Assembly: GCA_013350335.1 (NCBI GenBank)
Contig: CM023540.1
Coordinates: forward strand, 19,101,828-19,165,827
Direction of reading: 5' to 3'
From: Chimonanthus salicifolius
Lineage: Eukaryota; Streptophyta; Magnoliopsida; Laurales; Calycanthaceae
DNA: 64,000 nt
A program made the position numbers and the translations under genes. This document shows positions 35,595 to 47,457 of this stretch, piece after piece. The notes under the pieces are model-generated. The model was given only the letters and a program-made list of their open reading frames with translations, was not told where the DNA came from and ran no database searches. Every line of letters begins with the position of its first letter. Positions within the stretch are counted from its first letter, which is position 1.

Positions 35595-36781
35595 AAAGAA
35601 ATTAAGAGCTTTACATATTGTTAATTGGGAAGATCTTTTCAGATCCTGATGCAGGATTGAAATAAATTTTTGAAAGTGCGTATAAATCACATCAAGAGAC
35701 ATATTCTACAAGTTTCTTTATAAAATAATAATCAGACCAATTAAGAGTTATTTAAAAGTTGCAAAATTTCGGACTTGTTACTTCGTAAATTGTGACTTGT
35801 GTTGCTTGAATTTCAATTATTTGTAAAAGAAAAACAATTATCACATCCTATATATCAAATCAATTCTTCAAATTAAAAATTAGAGAAAAGGAAATAGATA
35901 ATCCAAATTCAGCTCTCATTAATTTTAAAAATTGATGAAAACATCCAACTTCAATCTTCGTTCATCTGAATTAGCCTGAAAATAATTAGGTAGAAATTAA
36001 AGAAATTGGTGAGTTTAATCTGGGTCTCATAGATATTTATAAAAAAATTATATATAATATAAAAAAATAGAATTAAAATAATAGTATAAAATTATCAATT
36101 TTAACAAGTAATACAATTAAGATAATTTCTTAGTTCTAATATTCATGTTCACGATTGTCTTATAGACCTCTGAGGTGAGGTCAAATTAAACCTACAAATA
36201 ATGAAAAATTTGTAAATAAAAAAATAATTTGAAGTGTAAAATTTAAATAACTTAAAACCAAGACTTCGTTTTAAACTCTGAAAAATTAAGCAGATTAAAC
36301 CTAAATTCATTTTTATAAGGTTAAATACTTTTAATGTTCTAATTTTAAACATCAATTTACATCGTTGTTTATAAGAAACTTAAACTAATATTAACAATAT
36401 AGTAGTTAGATTTATTTTTTTAACTTCAAACTCCAACTTAGTTTTAAACTCTTTGATCAAGTGTATTGTTTATTTGGTTGTCTTTTTCAAAGTTTTAAAG
36501 TTAATTAAAATAATTCCATTTTTTACTTTTTATTATTTGATTTATATAGTTTTTTGTATTATTTATAGGCTTAATTTGATCTCATCTCATGGATTTATTA
36601 GAAAGTTATAAATATAAATATTTAAAACTAAAAAGTCATCTTTATCAGATTACTTGTTAAAAGTAGATGATGTTATATTATTACTTTAATTTTAAAATTT
36701 TTACATTATATATAAAATCATTTGATCTGATATGCTAAGTGCATTGAAAAAGCTTGTTTATAGTACAAGACTAAAAAAATC
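35595..36781. other. AT-rich upstream region of the enoyl-CoA isomerase gene
   Basis: No gene or clear element. Long A/T-rich stretches lead into the promoter at about 36780. Confidence 0.45.
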
Positions 36782-36789
36782 TATAAATA
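36782..36789 (+). promoter_or_regulatory. Candidate TATA box of the enoyl-CoA isomerase gene
   Basis: TATAAATA lies 223 bp before the start codon. A start about 30 bp downstream would give a 5' UTR of roughly 190 bases, which is pyrimidine-rich, as is common in plants. Not tested. Confidence 0.5.
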
Positions 36790-37011
36790 AATTTTTTTAC
36801 AAGAATATTACAGGTCTTCATCAACAGATATTCTGGATTTCCCTTTAATAATTGAGTCACCTTCACACCCTACTGATTCTGCATTCTTCCCTGCTTGCAT
36901 TTTTTGATGCAGAATTCTTTTTCTTCTCTTCTCAATCCAAAATCAACTGTTTTAATCTGAAATATCCATCTCGTTTCTTCAGTTTTCTCAGCTTAAATCT
37001 CAGATTTTTCC

Positions 37012-37776
37012 ATGGAGGATCATCAACAGAAGGAGAAGAAGGCCCACTTCCTCCAGCAGTGGAATTCTTGCCGTCTAGACCGCCGGGGCAGCGTATATAT
37101 CCTCACCTTCACAGGCCAAGGCGACCACCGCTTCAACCCCGCCTCCATTGACGATATTCATACCGCTCTATCCGTCGTAGACAAATCCCCAGATGCCAGA
37201 GCACTGGTCACCACCAATGAAGGAAGGTACTTCTCAAATGGCCTTGATCTCATGTGGATTAAAAACAACCTCTCTGTATCTTCTCTAGATGTGATTCGTG
37301 ATAAATTCGAAAACCTCCTGTGCTTTGTGATGAACCTGGGAATTCCAACCATCGCCGCAGTCTGCGGCCATGCTTCGGCCGGTGGGTTCATGCTGGCATT
37401 GGCCCATGACTATCGGTTCATGAAAAATGGAAGAGAAGTCCTTTATATGAGTGAATTAGACCACGGCATGAACATGCCCAAGAGTCTCATGTCTGTTATA
37501 AGGAGCAAGCTATCGCCTGCTGCTCTTCGGGAGGTGCTGTTGAAAGCGAGAAAATTCACTGCTGCTGCTGCTTTGGAATTCGGTATTGTTGATGGGTTTT
37601 ATGATGATGCTGAGAGGGCTCTTGAGGCGGCCATTGCCGAGGGTGAGAAGCTGGCTAGGTCGAATTGGGAAAGAGAGAGTTATTCGAATCTTCGAGCTGG
37701 GGCTTTTCCAGATCCCATCGAGGAGTTAGAGGCCCATAGAGAACCTTATAGATGGCCTAAAATTTCAAAGCTCTAA
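37012..37776 (+). CDS. Peroxisomal enoyl-CoA delta(3,2)-isomerase (crotonase family)
   Basis: An intact single-exon frame of 254 residues. The crotonase fold is visible: ARALVTTNEGRYFSNGLDL (62-80) and GHASAGGFMLALAHDYRFM (119-137) supply the two oxyanion-hole segments, and E148 in LYMSELDHG is the candidate catalytic acid. The C-terminus is SKL, a canonical type 1 peroxisomal targeting signal. Plant delta(3,2)-enoyl-CoA isomerases of this type (ECI/IBR10 group) shift double bonds during beta-oxidation of unsaturated fatty acids, and one member acts on indole-butyric acid. Which of these this copy does cannot be told from sequence. ATG at 37012 is the first in-frame start, with A at -3 lacking but G at +4 present. 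Length fits the family. Neighbours are intergenic repeats, not an operon. Confidence 0.92.
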   Translation: MEDHQQKEKKAHFLQQWNSCRLDRRGSVYILTFTGQGDHRFNPASIDDIHTALSVVDKSPDARALVTTNEGRYFSNGLDLMWIKNNLSVSSLDVIRDKFENLLCFVMNLGIPTIAAVCGHASAGGFMLALAHDYRFMKNGREVLYMSELDHGMNMPKSLMSVIRSKLSPAALREVLLKARKFTAAAALEFGIVDGFYDDAERALEAAIAEGEKLARSNWERESYSNLRAGAFPDPIEELEAHREPYRWPKISKL

Positions 37777-40130
37777 TGGGTCATAATCAGTTCGAAAAGC
37801 AGACGCAGGAATGATTCTCTTGCTTATTAGGTATTTTGAAGGTTTAGAGATTTTGGCCCAAATATTCAAATCTGTTGTTGTCTTTGCTCTTCATTTCCTG
37901 TAATAAGAATTGTCATCCATCTTTAACATATGAAGTTTGTGGTTGTTTGGGTATTTAGTTTTCCTGGTACTTTTGAGGAAATTGGGACTCCTGATAGTCT
38001 CTTTCCAGGTGTCCTTGCAGAGATATTTCTTGTCAATTTTTTTTCTTAATATCAAGGAATCCAGCGTCTCACTTGACTAATCCTCGGAGAGCATGTATAA
38101 ACTTTCCAATGCGCACTTGCCGGATACAGAACAATGGGGAATGACCTTTTTTAGATTGAGGGGGACTTATCTCAAGACTTTCTTCAAACAAGGGTGGGTT
38201 TCTCATCGATAGTAGCATTCAAATCATCATCGAGAAAAGAAAATCCTGCCAAATCAAATTTAGGGAGGCTCTGCTGGAGTTTGAATTGCAGTTAGAGCAA
38301 TGGACTTGTGAAAGATACGAATGTTTTTCTGCAAATCACTAGTTCACTAGATATGTCATCACATGTAGTAAATTTTCTTGCTGTTTCAATCTTCAGCTTT
38401 CTAAGCATTGTAATTGGGAATATGGGGTTGATGCTTCTCAAACAAGTCCTTTTCTTTTGGTGGAAATCTTTCTCACGGGGCGCTGTAATCAAATTTAGGG
38501 GTATGCAATCAGACTTTGCTCCACAGGATTTTGCATTGAAGCAAAGACATGGATTTCAAAAAAGCTATAATGAACTTGAATTCTGCTAATATGTTTATTT
38601 TGTGAAGTTGTTCCTGTTTGGGTGTATTTGGCAAATTGAATGATGAACTGATAGAATAAGGTTTGGAATCATGAGATATCTTGATCACTGACTGCTGATG
38701 ATTAAAATCTCACATACTTCCCTTATCTGTCAGAATAGTCCCTCATATCTGTAGAAAAAATCAGTCTGGAATCCCTGCTTGAAATCGTCAAAATCCTGCC
38801 TTCCTCTTTACAATGGGGTTTCGTCCCTTAATACTCATCTCTTGCTGTTGTTAACAACAGTACTAAGTTCGGTCCCATTCAAAGCCAGTAACAAAAGTGT
38901 TATGGAAATTTTCCACTCTTGGTTTCTTCTCCAATTTGGTTTCTTCCAGAATGGGTCCACCACAGAGCATGTCAAGTTGACTGAGTTTACTACCGTGTTG
39001 GCTCTCTAAGTGTGGTCCACATGGTGATGGGTTGGGTGCTGATGCAGGATTTGAGAAAGAAAGGTTAAAAAAACAAATGATTTTTGTAAAATCAAGTCAT
39101 TTATCTTGAGTCATTGATGAATCTGATTGAATTGGATTGAAAAGGAAAATAATGCACAAGAATGAATGAAGAGCAAGAAAGCATATTTCTTTTTATAAAA
39201 GGCTAACTCATGTTACCTAATGGTTCATCTCAGCATTATATAATCCCATCAAAATTGTTCGGGTATATCTGCTTAGTGTTCATTTTAATAAAAATTAGAG
39301 AAGGATGGGGTTTCCTTTTTACAAATATCAGAATATCAGAGGTGTCTATGGAGGGAAACTTCTCCATGAAAAATCCACAAAATTACTCCAAAGCTGAGAT
39401 GAGAATGGCAGGTAACATAAAAAAATTTAGTCTCCAAGGATAGAGATTTTTGGCCAAAATATCAAAATTTCGGCCAAAATGGCCAGTCTTTGTAATTTTT
39501 AAATTACATGGAAAAATCAATATTTTACATATTTTAAAGATTTTTGGTCTTTCAAATATGTTTACCCATTTATGCCATGTTGGTGGATTTTTTATAATCC
39601 CTGAAATTTATGATGTTTACCCAACCCAACTTGACTCAGGTTTGACTTCATTCATAAGTAGGCACTAACTCAAGTCTTGAACGATGTTTGAGAGAGTTGG
39701 TCTAACTCAACTCATCTATTAAACAAATTGAACCAATTAGATCCAAGCGAGTCATTCAACGTATTGATCCAATGCATTCAATCTTAAATGGGACAAGTTA
39801 ATTGATATATCACTTAATTCATTTATTAAATATCTTGGTCCAATTTATATAGTAAACAGTTTAAATGATTGACCCAACTAGACTTGTTTAGCAAATAATT
39901 GACCCAACCTGATGTTAGTAGCTTTGTGACCGCTTCCGGGCTCAAAACACAAATAGAGACAGTGTGGAAGAGCAAACCTTGAGCTGTCAAATAAAAAAAA
40001 AAATCAAATAACTTGAAATGAAATAGTGTGACTGGAGAATAAAGTGCAAGAAAGAATAGCCGGTTAGGAAATACTTGATTTTTCTATATACCTCAAGGGT
40101 TTTCCAAAATGAATGAGATCGCCAAGTCCA
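37777..40130 (+). other. 3' flank and intergenic DNA
   Basis: A TGTAATAAGAATTG segment near 37900 may serve as the poly(A) region of the isomerase gene. Beyond it no gene is seen; the reading frames at 38292-39010 lack any recognisable domain. A TTTTGGCCAAAATAT...CGGCCAAAATGGCC block (about 39450-39483) is a short palindromic repeat. Confidence 0.4.
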
Positions 40131-40291
40131 CAGGGCCGGCCCTGAGATCCCTTAAAATCTCAGGGGCCTACGCTAAGGGAGATTTTAGGAGCTCTTTATG
40201 ACTGGTATATTAAGGAGTTTAAGTGCGTGTGCTCTTTCTGCCTGGGGGCCTAAGCGGCAGCCTACGCCGCCTATGCTCAGGGCCGGACATG
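40131..40291. mobile_element. hAT-like MITE with CAGGGCCGGCCC ends, copy 1
   Basis: Begins CAGGGCCGGCCCTGAGATC and ends GCTCAGGGCCGGACATG. Flanks are CAAGTCCA (40123-40130) and TAAGTCTA (40292-40299), an 8-bp duplication with two transitions. The interior carries GGGGCCTACGC and TACGCCGCCTATG. A second copy is at 54804. Confidence 0.85.
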
Positions 40292-41439
40292 TAAGTCTAA
40301 AGTCTATCAAATACATGACTTATGGCATACAAGATATAAAAGAAAACAAACAATGGATACAAAAAAGAAAGCCAAACTCCATTTAAAATGTACAGTATTA
40401 CAATGAGAGTGGATGGATTGCAAGAACTCAAACAAGATATAAGCATATAATAGCTTTATAGTAACCCAATCTTTTATAATAAAATCTCTTTCTTCCATAG
40501 CTACTCTAATCTCAGAGATGTTCAAGTCTTGTAACTATGAAATGAGCAGCATTTTTCTACTTGATTGTATCTAAAGTGATGTGATATGGGGAGTGGAATG
40601 CAAGTGGAGGGCTTAGACTTGATAGACTAGCTTTTGTTATTGATATAGGGCAGTAATCAATTATAATTACCCTTTAAAAGGAGTCATTATGAAAAAGCAA
40701 CCCATGAATTGGGTGAGATAACACTACAGCTCTGTGGTAGCTTAACTTCAAAGATAATACAAGAGGTTAGGTCCAATAATTCTAATGTACAAAGCAAATA
40801 AAATTTGATTTCTATAGGAAATCAAAATTAGAGAAAGTGCGAAATTAAAATCGATCATCCAAAATTCTAATCTCAAATTAGCTCAATTTTATAGGAGAAT
40901 CCGAAAATTAATTAGAGAAATCAATGAAATTTTACTCGGAAAGAAATAATCAAAAGCTCTAATCTCACATATGTCACAATTCGCTGCTTCAAATCCAACT
41001 TGAATTTCACACAAAATCATTGTGCAAAAAAATAATTTAAAATGCTGACATTAATTCAAAATTCAAATAGTAAAATTTGAAAATTACAACCATAAAATTA
41101 ATTAAACATATTATTTTTTTGAAAAAACGGATCTACCATAAACTTACAAACTTGGAGAGAATCAAAGCAACAATTCTTTTTGAATTAATTCTCAAACTTG
41201 TGTAAATTAAGGTTTGCCCATGGCCTATTTATATAGAGGTGCATTGTAATAATAATAATAATAAAAAAAAAGTTCTTCCTTGCTAGACACGAATTTTGAG
41301 TGTCCTCTCTAAAAAAATACTAAATATAATTGATCCAGGAGGATCTCCCAGTGTATTTTTCTTCATCTTTTATTTTGCAATACTATGTATTTCTTGTATC
41401 TGCTTGTGATTTTGTTGTAAAAGACTCAGAGATAAAGTC
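40292..41439. other. AT-rich intergenic DNA
   Basis: No gene seen. Simple ATA repeats lie at 41250-41265. Sequence composition suggests old transposon remnants, but no ends can be fixed. Confidence 0.4.
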
Positions 41440-41860
41440 TTTAAGAGTGTCAATTGATATACCAGTCATCTGGAGACTGTATGCACTTGCAGATTAGTCT
41501 ATGATACTGTCAGTCGACTGCCAGATCATCCGGGACTGTCTGCAGATGCAGATTAGTCTCTAATATTGTTAGTCGGTGTGCTAGTTGACTGACATATCAT
41601 TTGAAGTCTATAAGTCGACATACTAGTCGACTAGTGATTGTCTGTATTTTTCCAGACAATCTCTAATAAAACCAGTCATTCTTCTAGTCGACTAATAGAT
41701 TGACTGAGACGATTCATCAGTCGACTGAGACGTTGACTGGTGTCTGTCTGTAAAACAAACTTTGCTCTCTGATATTGTCAGTCGACACACCAATCAACTG
41801 ACACATAGTCTGACATTTCCTCCAGATGACAGACCAGTCAACTACTAGGTCCCAAAGCCA
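41440..41860. repeat. Complex repeat built on the AGTCGACT palindrome
   Basis: Motifs such as GTCAGTCGACTG, ACTAGTCGACTAG, CTAGTCGACTAATAG and TCAGTCGACTGAGACG recur through about 400 bp, mixed with CTCTGATATTGTCAGTCG and GATGCAGATTAGTCTC blocks repeated twice or more. Spacing is irregular, so it is not a simple satellite. The palindrome is a perfect 8-mer with mutated relatives (CAGTCAACTAC, CAATCAACTGAC). Confidence 0.7.
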
Positions 41861-43542
41861 ATCAAGAGATTTTTCCCTTTGTAATATAGTTTAATTTGAC
41901 AATTGAATAAAAAAATAGTAGATATTAAAATTAAACCTAAATAACTACAAATAGACCCAATTTCAAGAACATTTGTTTGACAGTTACAATCAAATGGCTC
42001 TGCATTGAGTTCTAGAATAAGATTTGATCTATGCATGGCTGGTAGAATTTCATTCGGGTTTTCTGGTGATTAGGATGGACACTAGGCTCAGGTCCGAACC
42101 GATTTAAATTCAGGTCCTGACTTTTGAGCCCGAGCCCAGGCTCAAGTAGACCAAAGTGCCATTTCATGGGTCAGGCCAGGTTGGCAGGGGTTGGGCCAGA
42201 CCCAATTTGCACCTAGATCCACCACTAAATGCAAGTACGTGGTGGAGCCAATCGAAGAATAGTTTCATCCTATTGACTAACTAATTATGAATGCAAAATC
42301 ACCGTCAAAATGTTAATTTAAATTTTATTCATATACAGGAGATATTATTAACATCTCTCAATTAGAAAAGTAATATTGTGATCTATTTTATATATTTACA
42401 TCCTATTAAAAAATAAAATAAAAAATTATAGCAAATATTACTATACCCAAGAAAAACCATCCTAATATTGTCTTGTTTCAAGTTGGAGCAACCTGATACA
42501 GGTCCTTTGAAAAGAGTTTCACGAGAAAGACTGCTGCATATACTAAAAGAAGATGCATTGTGAAGAGAACTGAGATAACATTATCACCTGATTCCTTCAT
42601 CAAGAACTTGTAAGAGAATTTATATCCGGGTAATAATTTCTGCACCATGAATTATCTTTAAGGGGAAACCATTTTACCATTACTTTTTTTCTTATCTCTC
42701 TTTCCTCTTTTAAAAAGATAGGACAAAATGGTCTTTTCCTTTTAAAAGTGGTACACCATAATAAAGGTAGGGATCCTCACATGACACTTTTGTATAATCA
42801 GACACGAATTAGTAGATTGTCCACTTTATCCTTCACCCCTGTTGTATGGATAACTTAAAAATAAAATACTGGCGAGCCGATCACTTCAAAACGGCTAGCC
42901 ATTCTAATATTATAAGCAGCAAAACCTTCTTGTAATTATAAGAGAAAACTTTAGAACATGGAGGCGAGTTTAAATTCAGTCGAAATTAAAAAAAAAAAAT
43001 TAAAATTTAAAAAAAACTAGAAATATCAAATATATTGGTTATACGGTCGATATTCATATCGAGAGATTGATTTGATGGTCAAAACTCGTCTTTGTTCATG
43101 GAAAATCTTGGAATCAAGTTTCCATGAATAAATAAAAAGATCATTCTCCATTTTTATGTACCCGACATAAATACTTTGATAAAAATACTCCTCATTTCTA
43201 ATCTCGAAGTGCAGCAATTAATCATTGATATAGATGATCATTGGCACATATAATGTGTAAATATTTTGTATTACTATAAAAAGGGGGGAGGTGTTACTAT
43301 AGACAAAAAGCAACTAAAGGTTGGAGAAATTTACATATTGGGATATGAAATTTTCTAAAATATCATTTAAAATATTACAAGATATCCATTCTTTTTCTTT
43401 TTCATTGTATGGATTTTAATAACTCATGATTGGATGAGTTAAAGTCTTTTACTAAAGGCTTCTAATCTACCGATCTACACGATGGTATTTTTGGCCGAGA
43501 ATTTCCAAATACTTGAGTGTCACGCTAAAAGTTGATCATACG

Positions 43543-43544
<2 letters not shown>
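41861..43544. other. AT-rich intergenic DNA
   Basis: No gene seen and no firm repeat ends. The reading frames present are short and lack known domains. Confidence 0.4.

Positions 43545-43583
<39 letters not shown>
43545..43583. repeat. (TA)n microsatellite
   Basis: About 19 uninterrupted TA dinucleotides. Likely length-variable. Confidence 0.95.
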
Positions 43584-43587
<4 letters not shown>

Positions 43588-44279
43588 TTTACATGTAGAA
43601 AATCAAGCAAAAAACACCCGCAAATGATATCCACTGTCACACTAAGAACTCATCACACGTGACTATTTATGCATATTTATGATTTAATTGAAGGATGTTT
43701 CTTTCACATTTTTATATTAAAAGCACTCGTTTCAAAAGATAGGCCTCTTGTTTTGACATATTTTAGAAGTGAGTCAGTATAAAATTTTATGAGATTCAAT
43801 CTCTTATTATATTACGTGTTTTCTCGTGTTGATTTCCTTTTTTTTTTAATAAAATTTTTAAAATTTATCAAAAGCTTAATTTTCAAGAACATAAAATACC
43901 ACCAACATGACCGTTACTTTTAAATGAAATATGCTCACTCTAAGTTTTTTTTATTCTTTTTTCTTATTTTTCTGTCATTTTTCTATATATTTTCTAAAAT
44001 AAAAATAAAAAATCAAAAGAGAGATAAAGTGTATCAGCAACGTATTTTAAACTCCTGATTTTTCACGGGATGATAAAGTAGTCATAAGTTGGAAATCGAA
44101 CCGGAGTAAAATTTCAATGAATAAAAATAAAGTTAAGACTTCTCCCAAAAAATGGCTTTTAGCAAATTCCAAATGTTTAACAATTTGTAGATGAACAAAT
44201 TACTCTTTTGAGCTGAAAGCATAGTTATCAAATTTTTTAGTTAAAATGAATTCGAAAAGAAATATCCTCTTGAAATATT

Positions 44280-44580
44280 TTGGTGTCCATTTTGGTCAAC
44301 TTTAGGCTATTTTGGTAAAAAAAAAATAATTCAAAATAATTCAAAATGATAAAAACGTGATGAAAATAACTAAAAAATTTGAATACCTTGCTTGTAAACC
44401 TTTTTAAATTTGAAAATTTGATGAAAATAGCTCAAAAATTAGTCAAAACCATTTTCTATTTTTTTTTAAAAAAAAACCAACATCGGTTGATATGTGTCGA
44501 CCACATCATGGGCCGATACATATCCGTAGCCTTTAAACCGATACGTATCAGCTAATGATAACACCCATGGTTGAAAGTTG
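44280..44580 (-). repeat. Inverted copy of the 28.4-30.4 kb repeat family
   Basis: Read on the minus strand it gives GGTTTAAAGGCTACGGATAT, GTATCGGCCCATGATG and then the A/T-rich AAATTTTCATCA-type tail. This matches the order of blocks at 28722 and 29455. The copy is diverged. Confidence 0.6.
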
Positions 44581-45140
44581 AAACAACTAAAACATTGAAT
44601 CATTCCATTTAGGAGGCAAACAAAAATGACTTCCAAAATGAAATTGGCAACTATGGATGAAAGAGTATCTTTGGGCCCGCTCCCTAATGAAAGAAGATTT
44701 GGGTGTGAGCCAAAATTTAAGCCCATTTTGATGGGTCTTTATATAAACATAAAAATATAAAAAAATTAGAAAATGGTTTTTTTTTTTTTTGTTCTGAGGA
44801 TGTAGACTACAGAGACTTCTTATGCATCTCACCCATCCTTTGATTTGGTCCCTGAGCTCCACAATGGAGCACTTGTTTTCTGAATTGTGCCAGCACCATT
44901 TTTCAAAATACTTATTCATGTTAGAAGAACGAAAAATAGAGTAGAGATAGAAGAGATGAAAAATTCTATTTATTTTGTTATATTTTCGAATCCCTTAAAA
45001 TGTCAACTGGGAGAATTTTAAAATCCATCCAGTAAGAAGGTGTAAGGCCCAAATTTAGGGCCCTCGATGAAGCCCAAAATCCGGTATTTTGATCTTGGCC
45101 CTTTGAAAATCCAATAAAGATTGAATAAAAGTTCACAACA

Positions 45141-45268
45141 CCCGCGGTAGCTCAGTTGGTAACATTCCACTTCAAAAAGGAAGATGGTGCGAATTCGAGT
45201 TCCCGTGGTATGTAACCTGATGACTATCCTATGGAGGTGTGTGATGTCACCGAAAAGAGGAGTTTAAC
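45141..45268 (+). mobile_element. tRNA-derived SINE with well-kept tRNA head
   Basis: CCCGCGGTAGCTCAGTTGGT carries a good A box, and GTGCGAATTCGAGTTCCCGT a B box, at tRNA-like spacing. CCCGCGG and CCGTGGT can pair as a remnant acceptor stem. The body continues with GATGACTATCCTATGG and GATGTCACCG. The anticodon region is disrupted, so a functional tRNA gene is unlikely. Confidence 0.65.
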
Positions 45269-45395
45269 AAGACTGCCTCATCTTCCATTTGTTTTCTTGA
45301 TTGTTTTCTTCTAATCTCATTTCTCTTTGGCCTTTTGCTTCTGTCCGTGCAGAGGCAACCTGATGTGGGTGTCATGACTAGAAGTTGTCGAGGAC

Positions 45396-45719
45396 ATGTT
45401 GAATGAAAAATCGGGCATATTGAATGGTAAGGATGCAGGATTGTGTGTGAATCTCTTCATGGTCGACGATGGTGTGGACGTTGCTCTGGCCCTGCCATTG
45501 CCATTCAACCAGGAGATGGTGATGATGAACAAGTATGTTTGGCAGAAGAATATAATACTCATGGGAGGCAAATGCCAACTGCCTGACTTTTCCGACATCA
45601 TAGCATATGATTGTGATGGAAATCTCATCCAACCCTTACTCTTTCTCGACTTGTTCAATCTTCTAAATGATCTCCAACCTACTCTAGCATTATATCTCTC
45701 TCACACACTAGAATCGTAA
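45396..45719 (+). pseudogene. Unrecognised protein-like ORF, possible gene fragment
   Basis: A continuous 107-residue frame with protein-like composition: NGKDAGLCVNLFMVDDGVDV, MNKYVWQKNIILMGGKCQLP, DFSDIIAYDCDGNLIQPLLF. The GGKCQLPDFSDIIAYDCDGN stretch looks like a conserved motif of a real protein, but I cannot name the family. No clear exon neighbours, and SINEs on both sides (45141-45268 and 45795-45920). It may be a transposon-captured or processed fragment. The overlapping minus-strand frame looks less protein-like. Confidence 0.4.
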
Positions 45720-45794
45720 TTTTCAGATGAAAGTGAGCTGTACAACCTAAACTCTTGACCTTCATTCAGGATAAAGGATGCGAATTAAAAATTT

Positions 45795-45920
45795 ATAGCG
45801 TAAACCCCCACGGGTGAGCTAACTATCTCTTTAAGGCACACCAAGATTAGGGTCATAGAGGCTCGAACCCACAATCTCCCACTTTCTGAGACAAGAGGCA
45901 ACCAGTTAAGCTATACTTGA
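45795..45920 (-). mobile_element. tRNA-derived SINE (Au-like family), copy 2
   Basis: Same block order as 11172-11316 on the minus strand: TAGCTTAACTGGTTGCC A box, GTGGGTTCGAGCCTC B box, then AATCTTGGTGTGCC and AGCTCACCCGTGGGGG. Confidence 0.75.
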
Positions 45921-46425
45921 ACAAACTTCATTTTAACTTCATTTTTGCTTTAAAATTATATTAGGAAGGCACTCTATGTGCTCAACCTTTGTTTAAAAAC
46001 TTGAAAAAAATTCGAAAAATTAAGTTCGAATTAATTTGATTCGACAAAATTTCAAGTTGAACAATTCAATAAATTTTAAATTTAATTACTTTCTTAACTT
46101 GATAGAATTTTAAATGAATTTTGAATTTCAAATTTTCAAACTATCTAATTTATTGGGCCCAGTGGCCTAAAATTAAGGTTAAAAAAATAATAATTTTGAG
46201 TCTGGTAGTATCGAAGTAGTACCTAGGGCCATATGATGGGCTTAACAGACAAACAAACTCTTATCGGGCTGTAGATGGTCCGACACGATTATCGGACCGG
46301 GCTAGATCCAAGTCTAATCGAATCCTTCATTATCGGGATGGGCCGCGGATGATCCGATAAGCCAGTCGGGTCGGGCCGGACCTGAGTCCATTTACGGCCT
46401 TTTACTTGTTACTAGGGGTATAAAT

Positions 46426-46560
46426 TTTGGCCGATACATCTCATAACGGTCGAGATATCTCGGGTTTTGGATGCCAAGATATCTCGGCCGATATGAGATG
46501 TATCAGCTGTACGGGCGAGATCTCGGTCGATATGACTGAGATCTTACTCGGCCAAGAGTC
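46426..46560. repeat. TATCGGC/GAGATCTCGG repeat, copy at 46.4 kb
   Basis: TTTTGGCCGATACATCTC, GATATCTCGGCCGATATGAG and GAGATCTCGGTCGATATGAC alternate in both orientations. Related to the TATCGGCCGATA family but with an added ATCTCG variant. Confidence 0.65.
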
Positions 46561-46766
46561 GTAAAAAAAAAAATGAGAGTGGCCCCTTTTTTTTACCCTT
46601 GTTTGTTACCAACCCTACAAAATTTAGGACAGCAATCCTCCCATAAGCATTTTGTGTAACTCAACATGGGTTTTACTGTATTGCCCATTTTGCCCTTCGA
46701 ATCAGCTCTCCGAATCACTGACCCTTCTACTGCAGTATAAATCGGCTCACTGACAGGATAACTAAC

Positions 46767-47013
46767 CGGCTCACTGAAATTTATCTAACTAAGATTGTTT
46801 TTTCATAAAGAACAGCCAATCGGATCACTGAAATCGGATCATTGACAGGATCACTGACCGGCTCATTCAAATTTATCTAAATGAGACTGTTTTTTTATAC
46901 AGAACAACAAATCGGATCACTGAAATCGAAACACTGACCGGCTCACTGAAATTTATTTAAGTGAGACTATTTTTTCATAAAGAACAATAAATCGAATTAG
47001 TGACCAGATCACT
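46767..47013. repeat. Three tandem units of 75-93 bp upstream of the mTERF-like gene
   Basis: Units start CGGCTCACTGAAATTTATCT at 46767, CGGCTCATTCAAATTTATCT at 46860 and CGGCTCACTGAAATTTATTT at 46939. Each contains a GTTTTTTCATAAAGAACA-like block and an AATCGGATCACTGAAATCG block. Lengths differ by internal deletion. Confidence 0.85.
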
Positions 47014-47436
47014 AATTTTTTTTTTAAATACTTTCATCTAATAATGGAAATATAAAATAGCCAATATCTTAAATCGCGTATCACCCTATCCAAAATTTAT
47101 TATTCATCCGTAGAAAGCCTAACAGGAGTGGGAAAGACGACGAAAGCAACTTGGCAGATCCAAGCTCTTGTCTCTATCCGTTCAAGCAGGACAACAGAAG
47201 GGTTTCTTTCTTCTTCTCCGTCCCTTTCATATCACAGACAATACCAGATGAGGGGTAAAAGTATTTCATCGTTTCACAGTCAGTTTTTCCGATTCTTAGG
47301 GTTCCCACTCTTTTTGTTCCCACCAAACGAAAGTATTTCATCGTTTCTCATTTCCATCCAAGTGAAATCCCATTTACCGGATTAATTTCCAGTTTCCCAC
47401 CTTCGAATACTCTCTCCCATCAATCGATCATCTCTA

Positions 47437-47457
47437 ATGATTCAATATGTTTCCTGA
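47437..47457 (+). promoter_or_regulatory. Seven-codon upstream ORF overlapping the mTERF-like start
   Basis: ATG at 47437 opens ATG-ATT-CAA-TAT-GTT-TCC-TGA, which overlaps the ATG at 47447 in another frame. If the transcript includes it, it could reduce initiation at the main start. Confidence 0.45.

Noticed and set aside
45141..45212. Functional tRNA gene
   Set aside because: A and B boxes are good, but the anticodon stem and acceptor pairing are disrupted and a SINE body follows.
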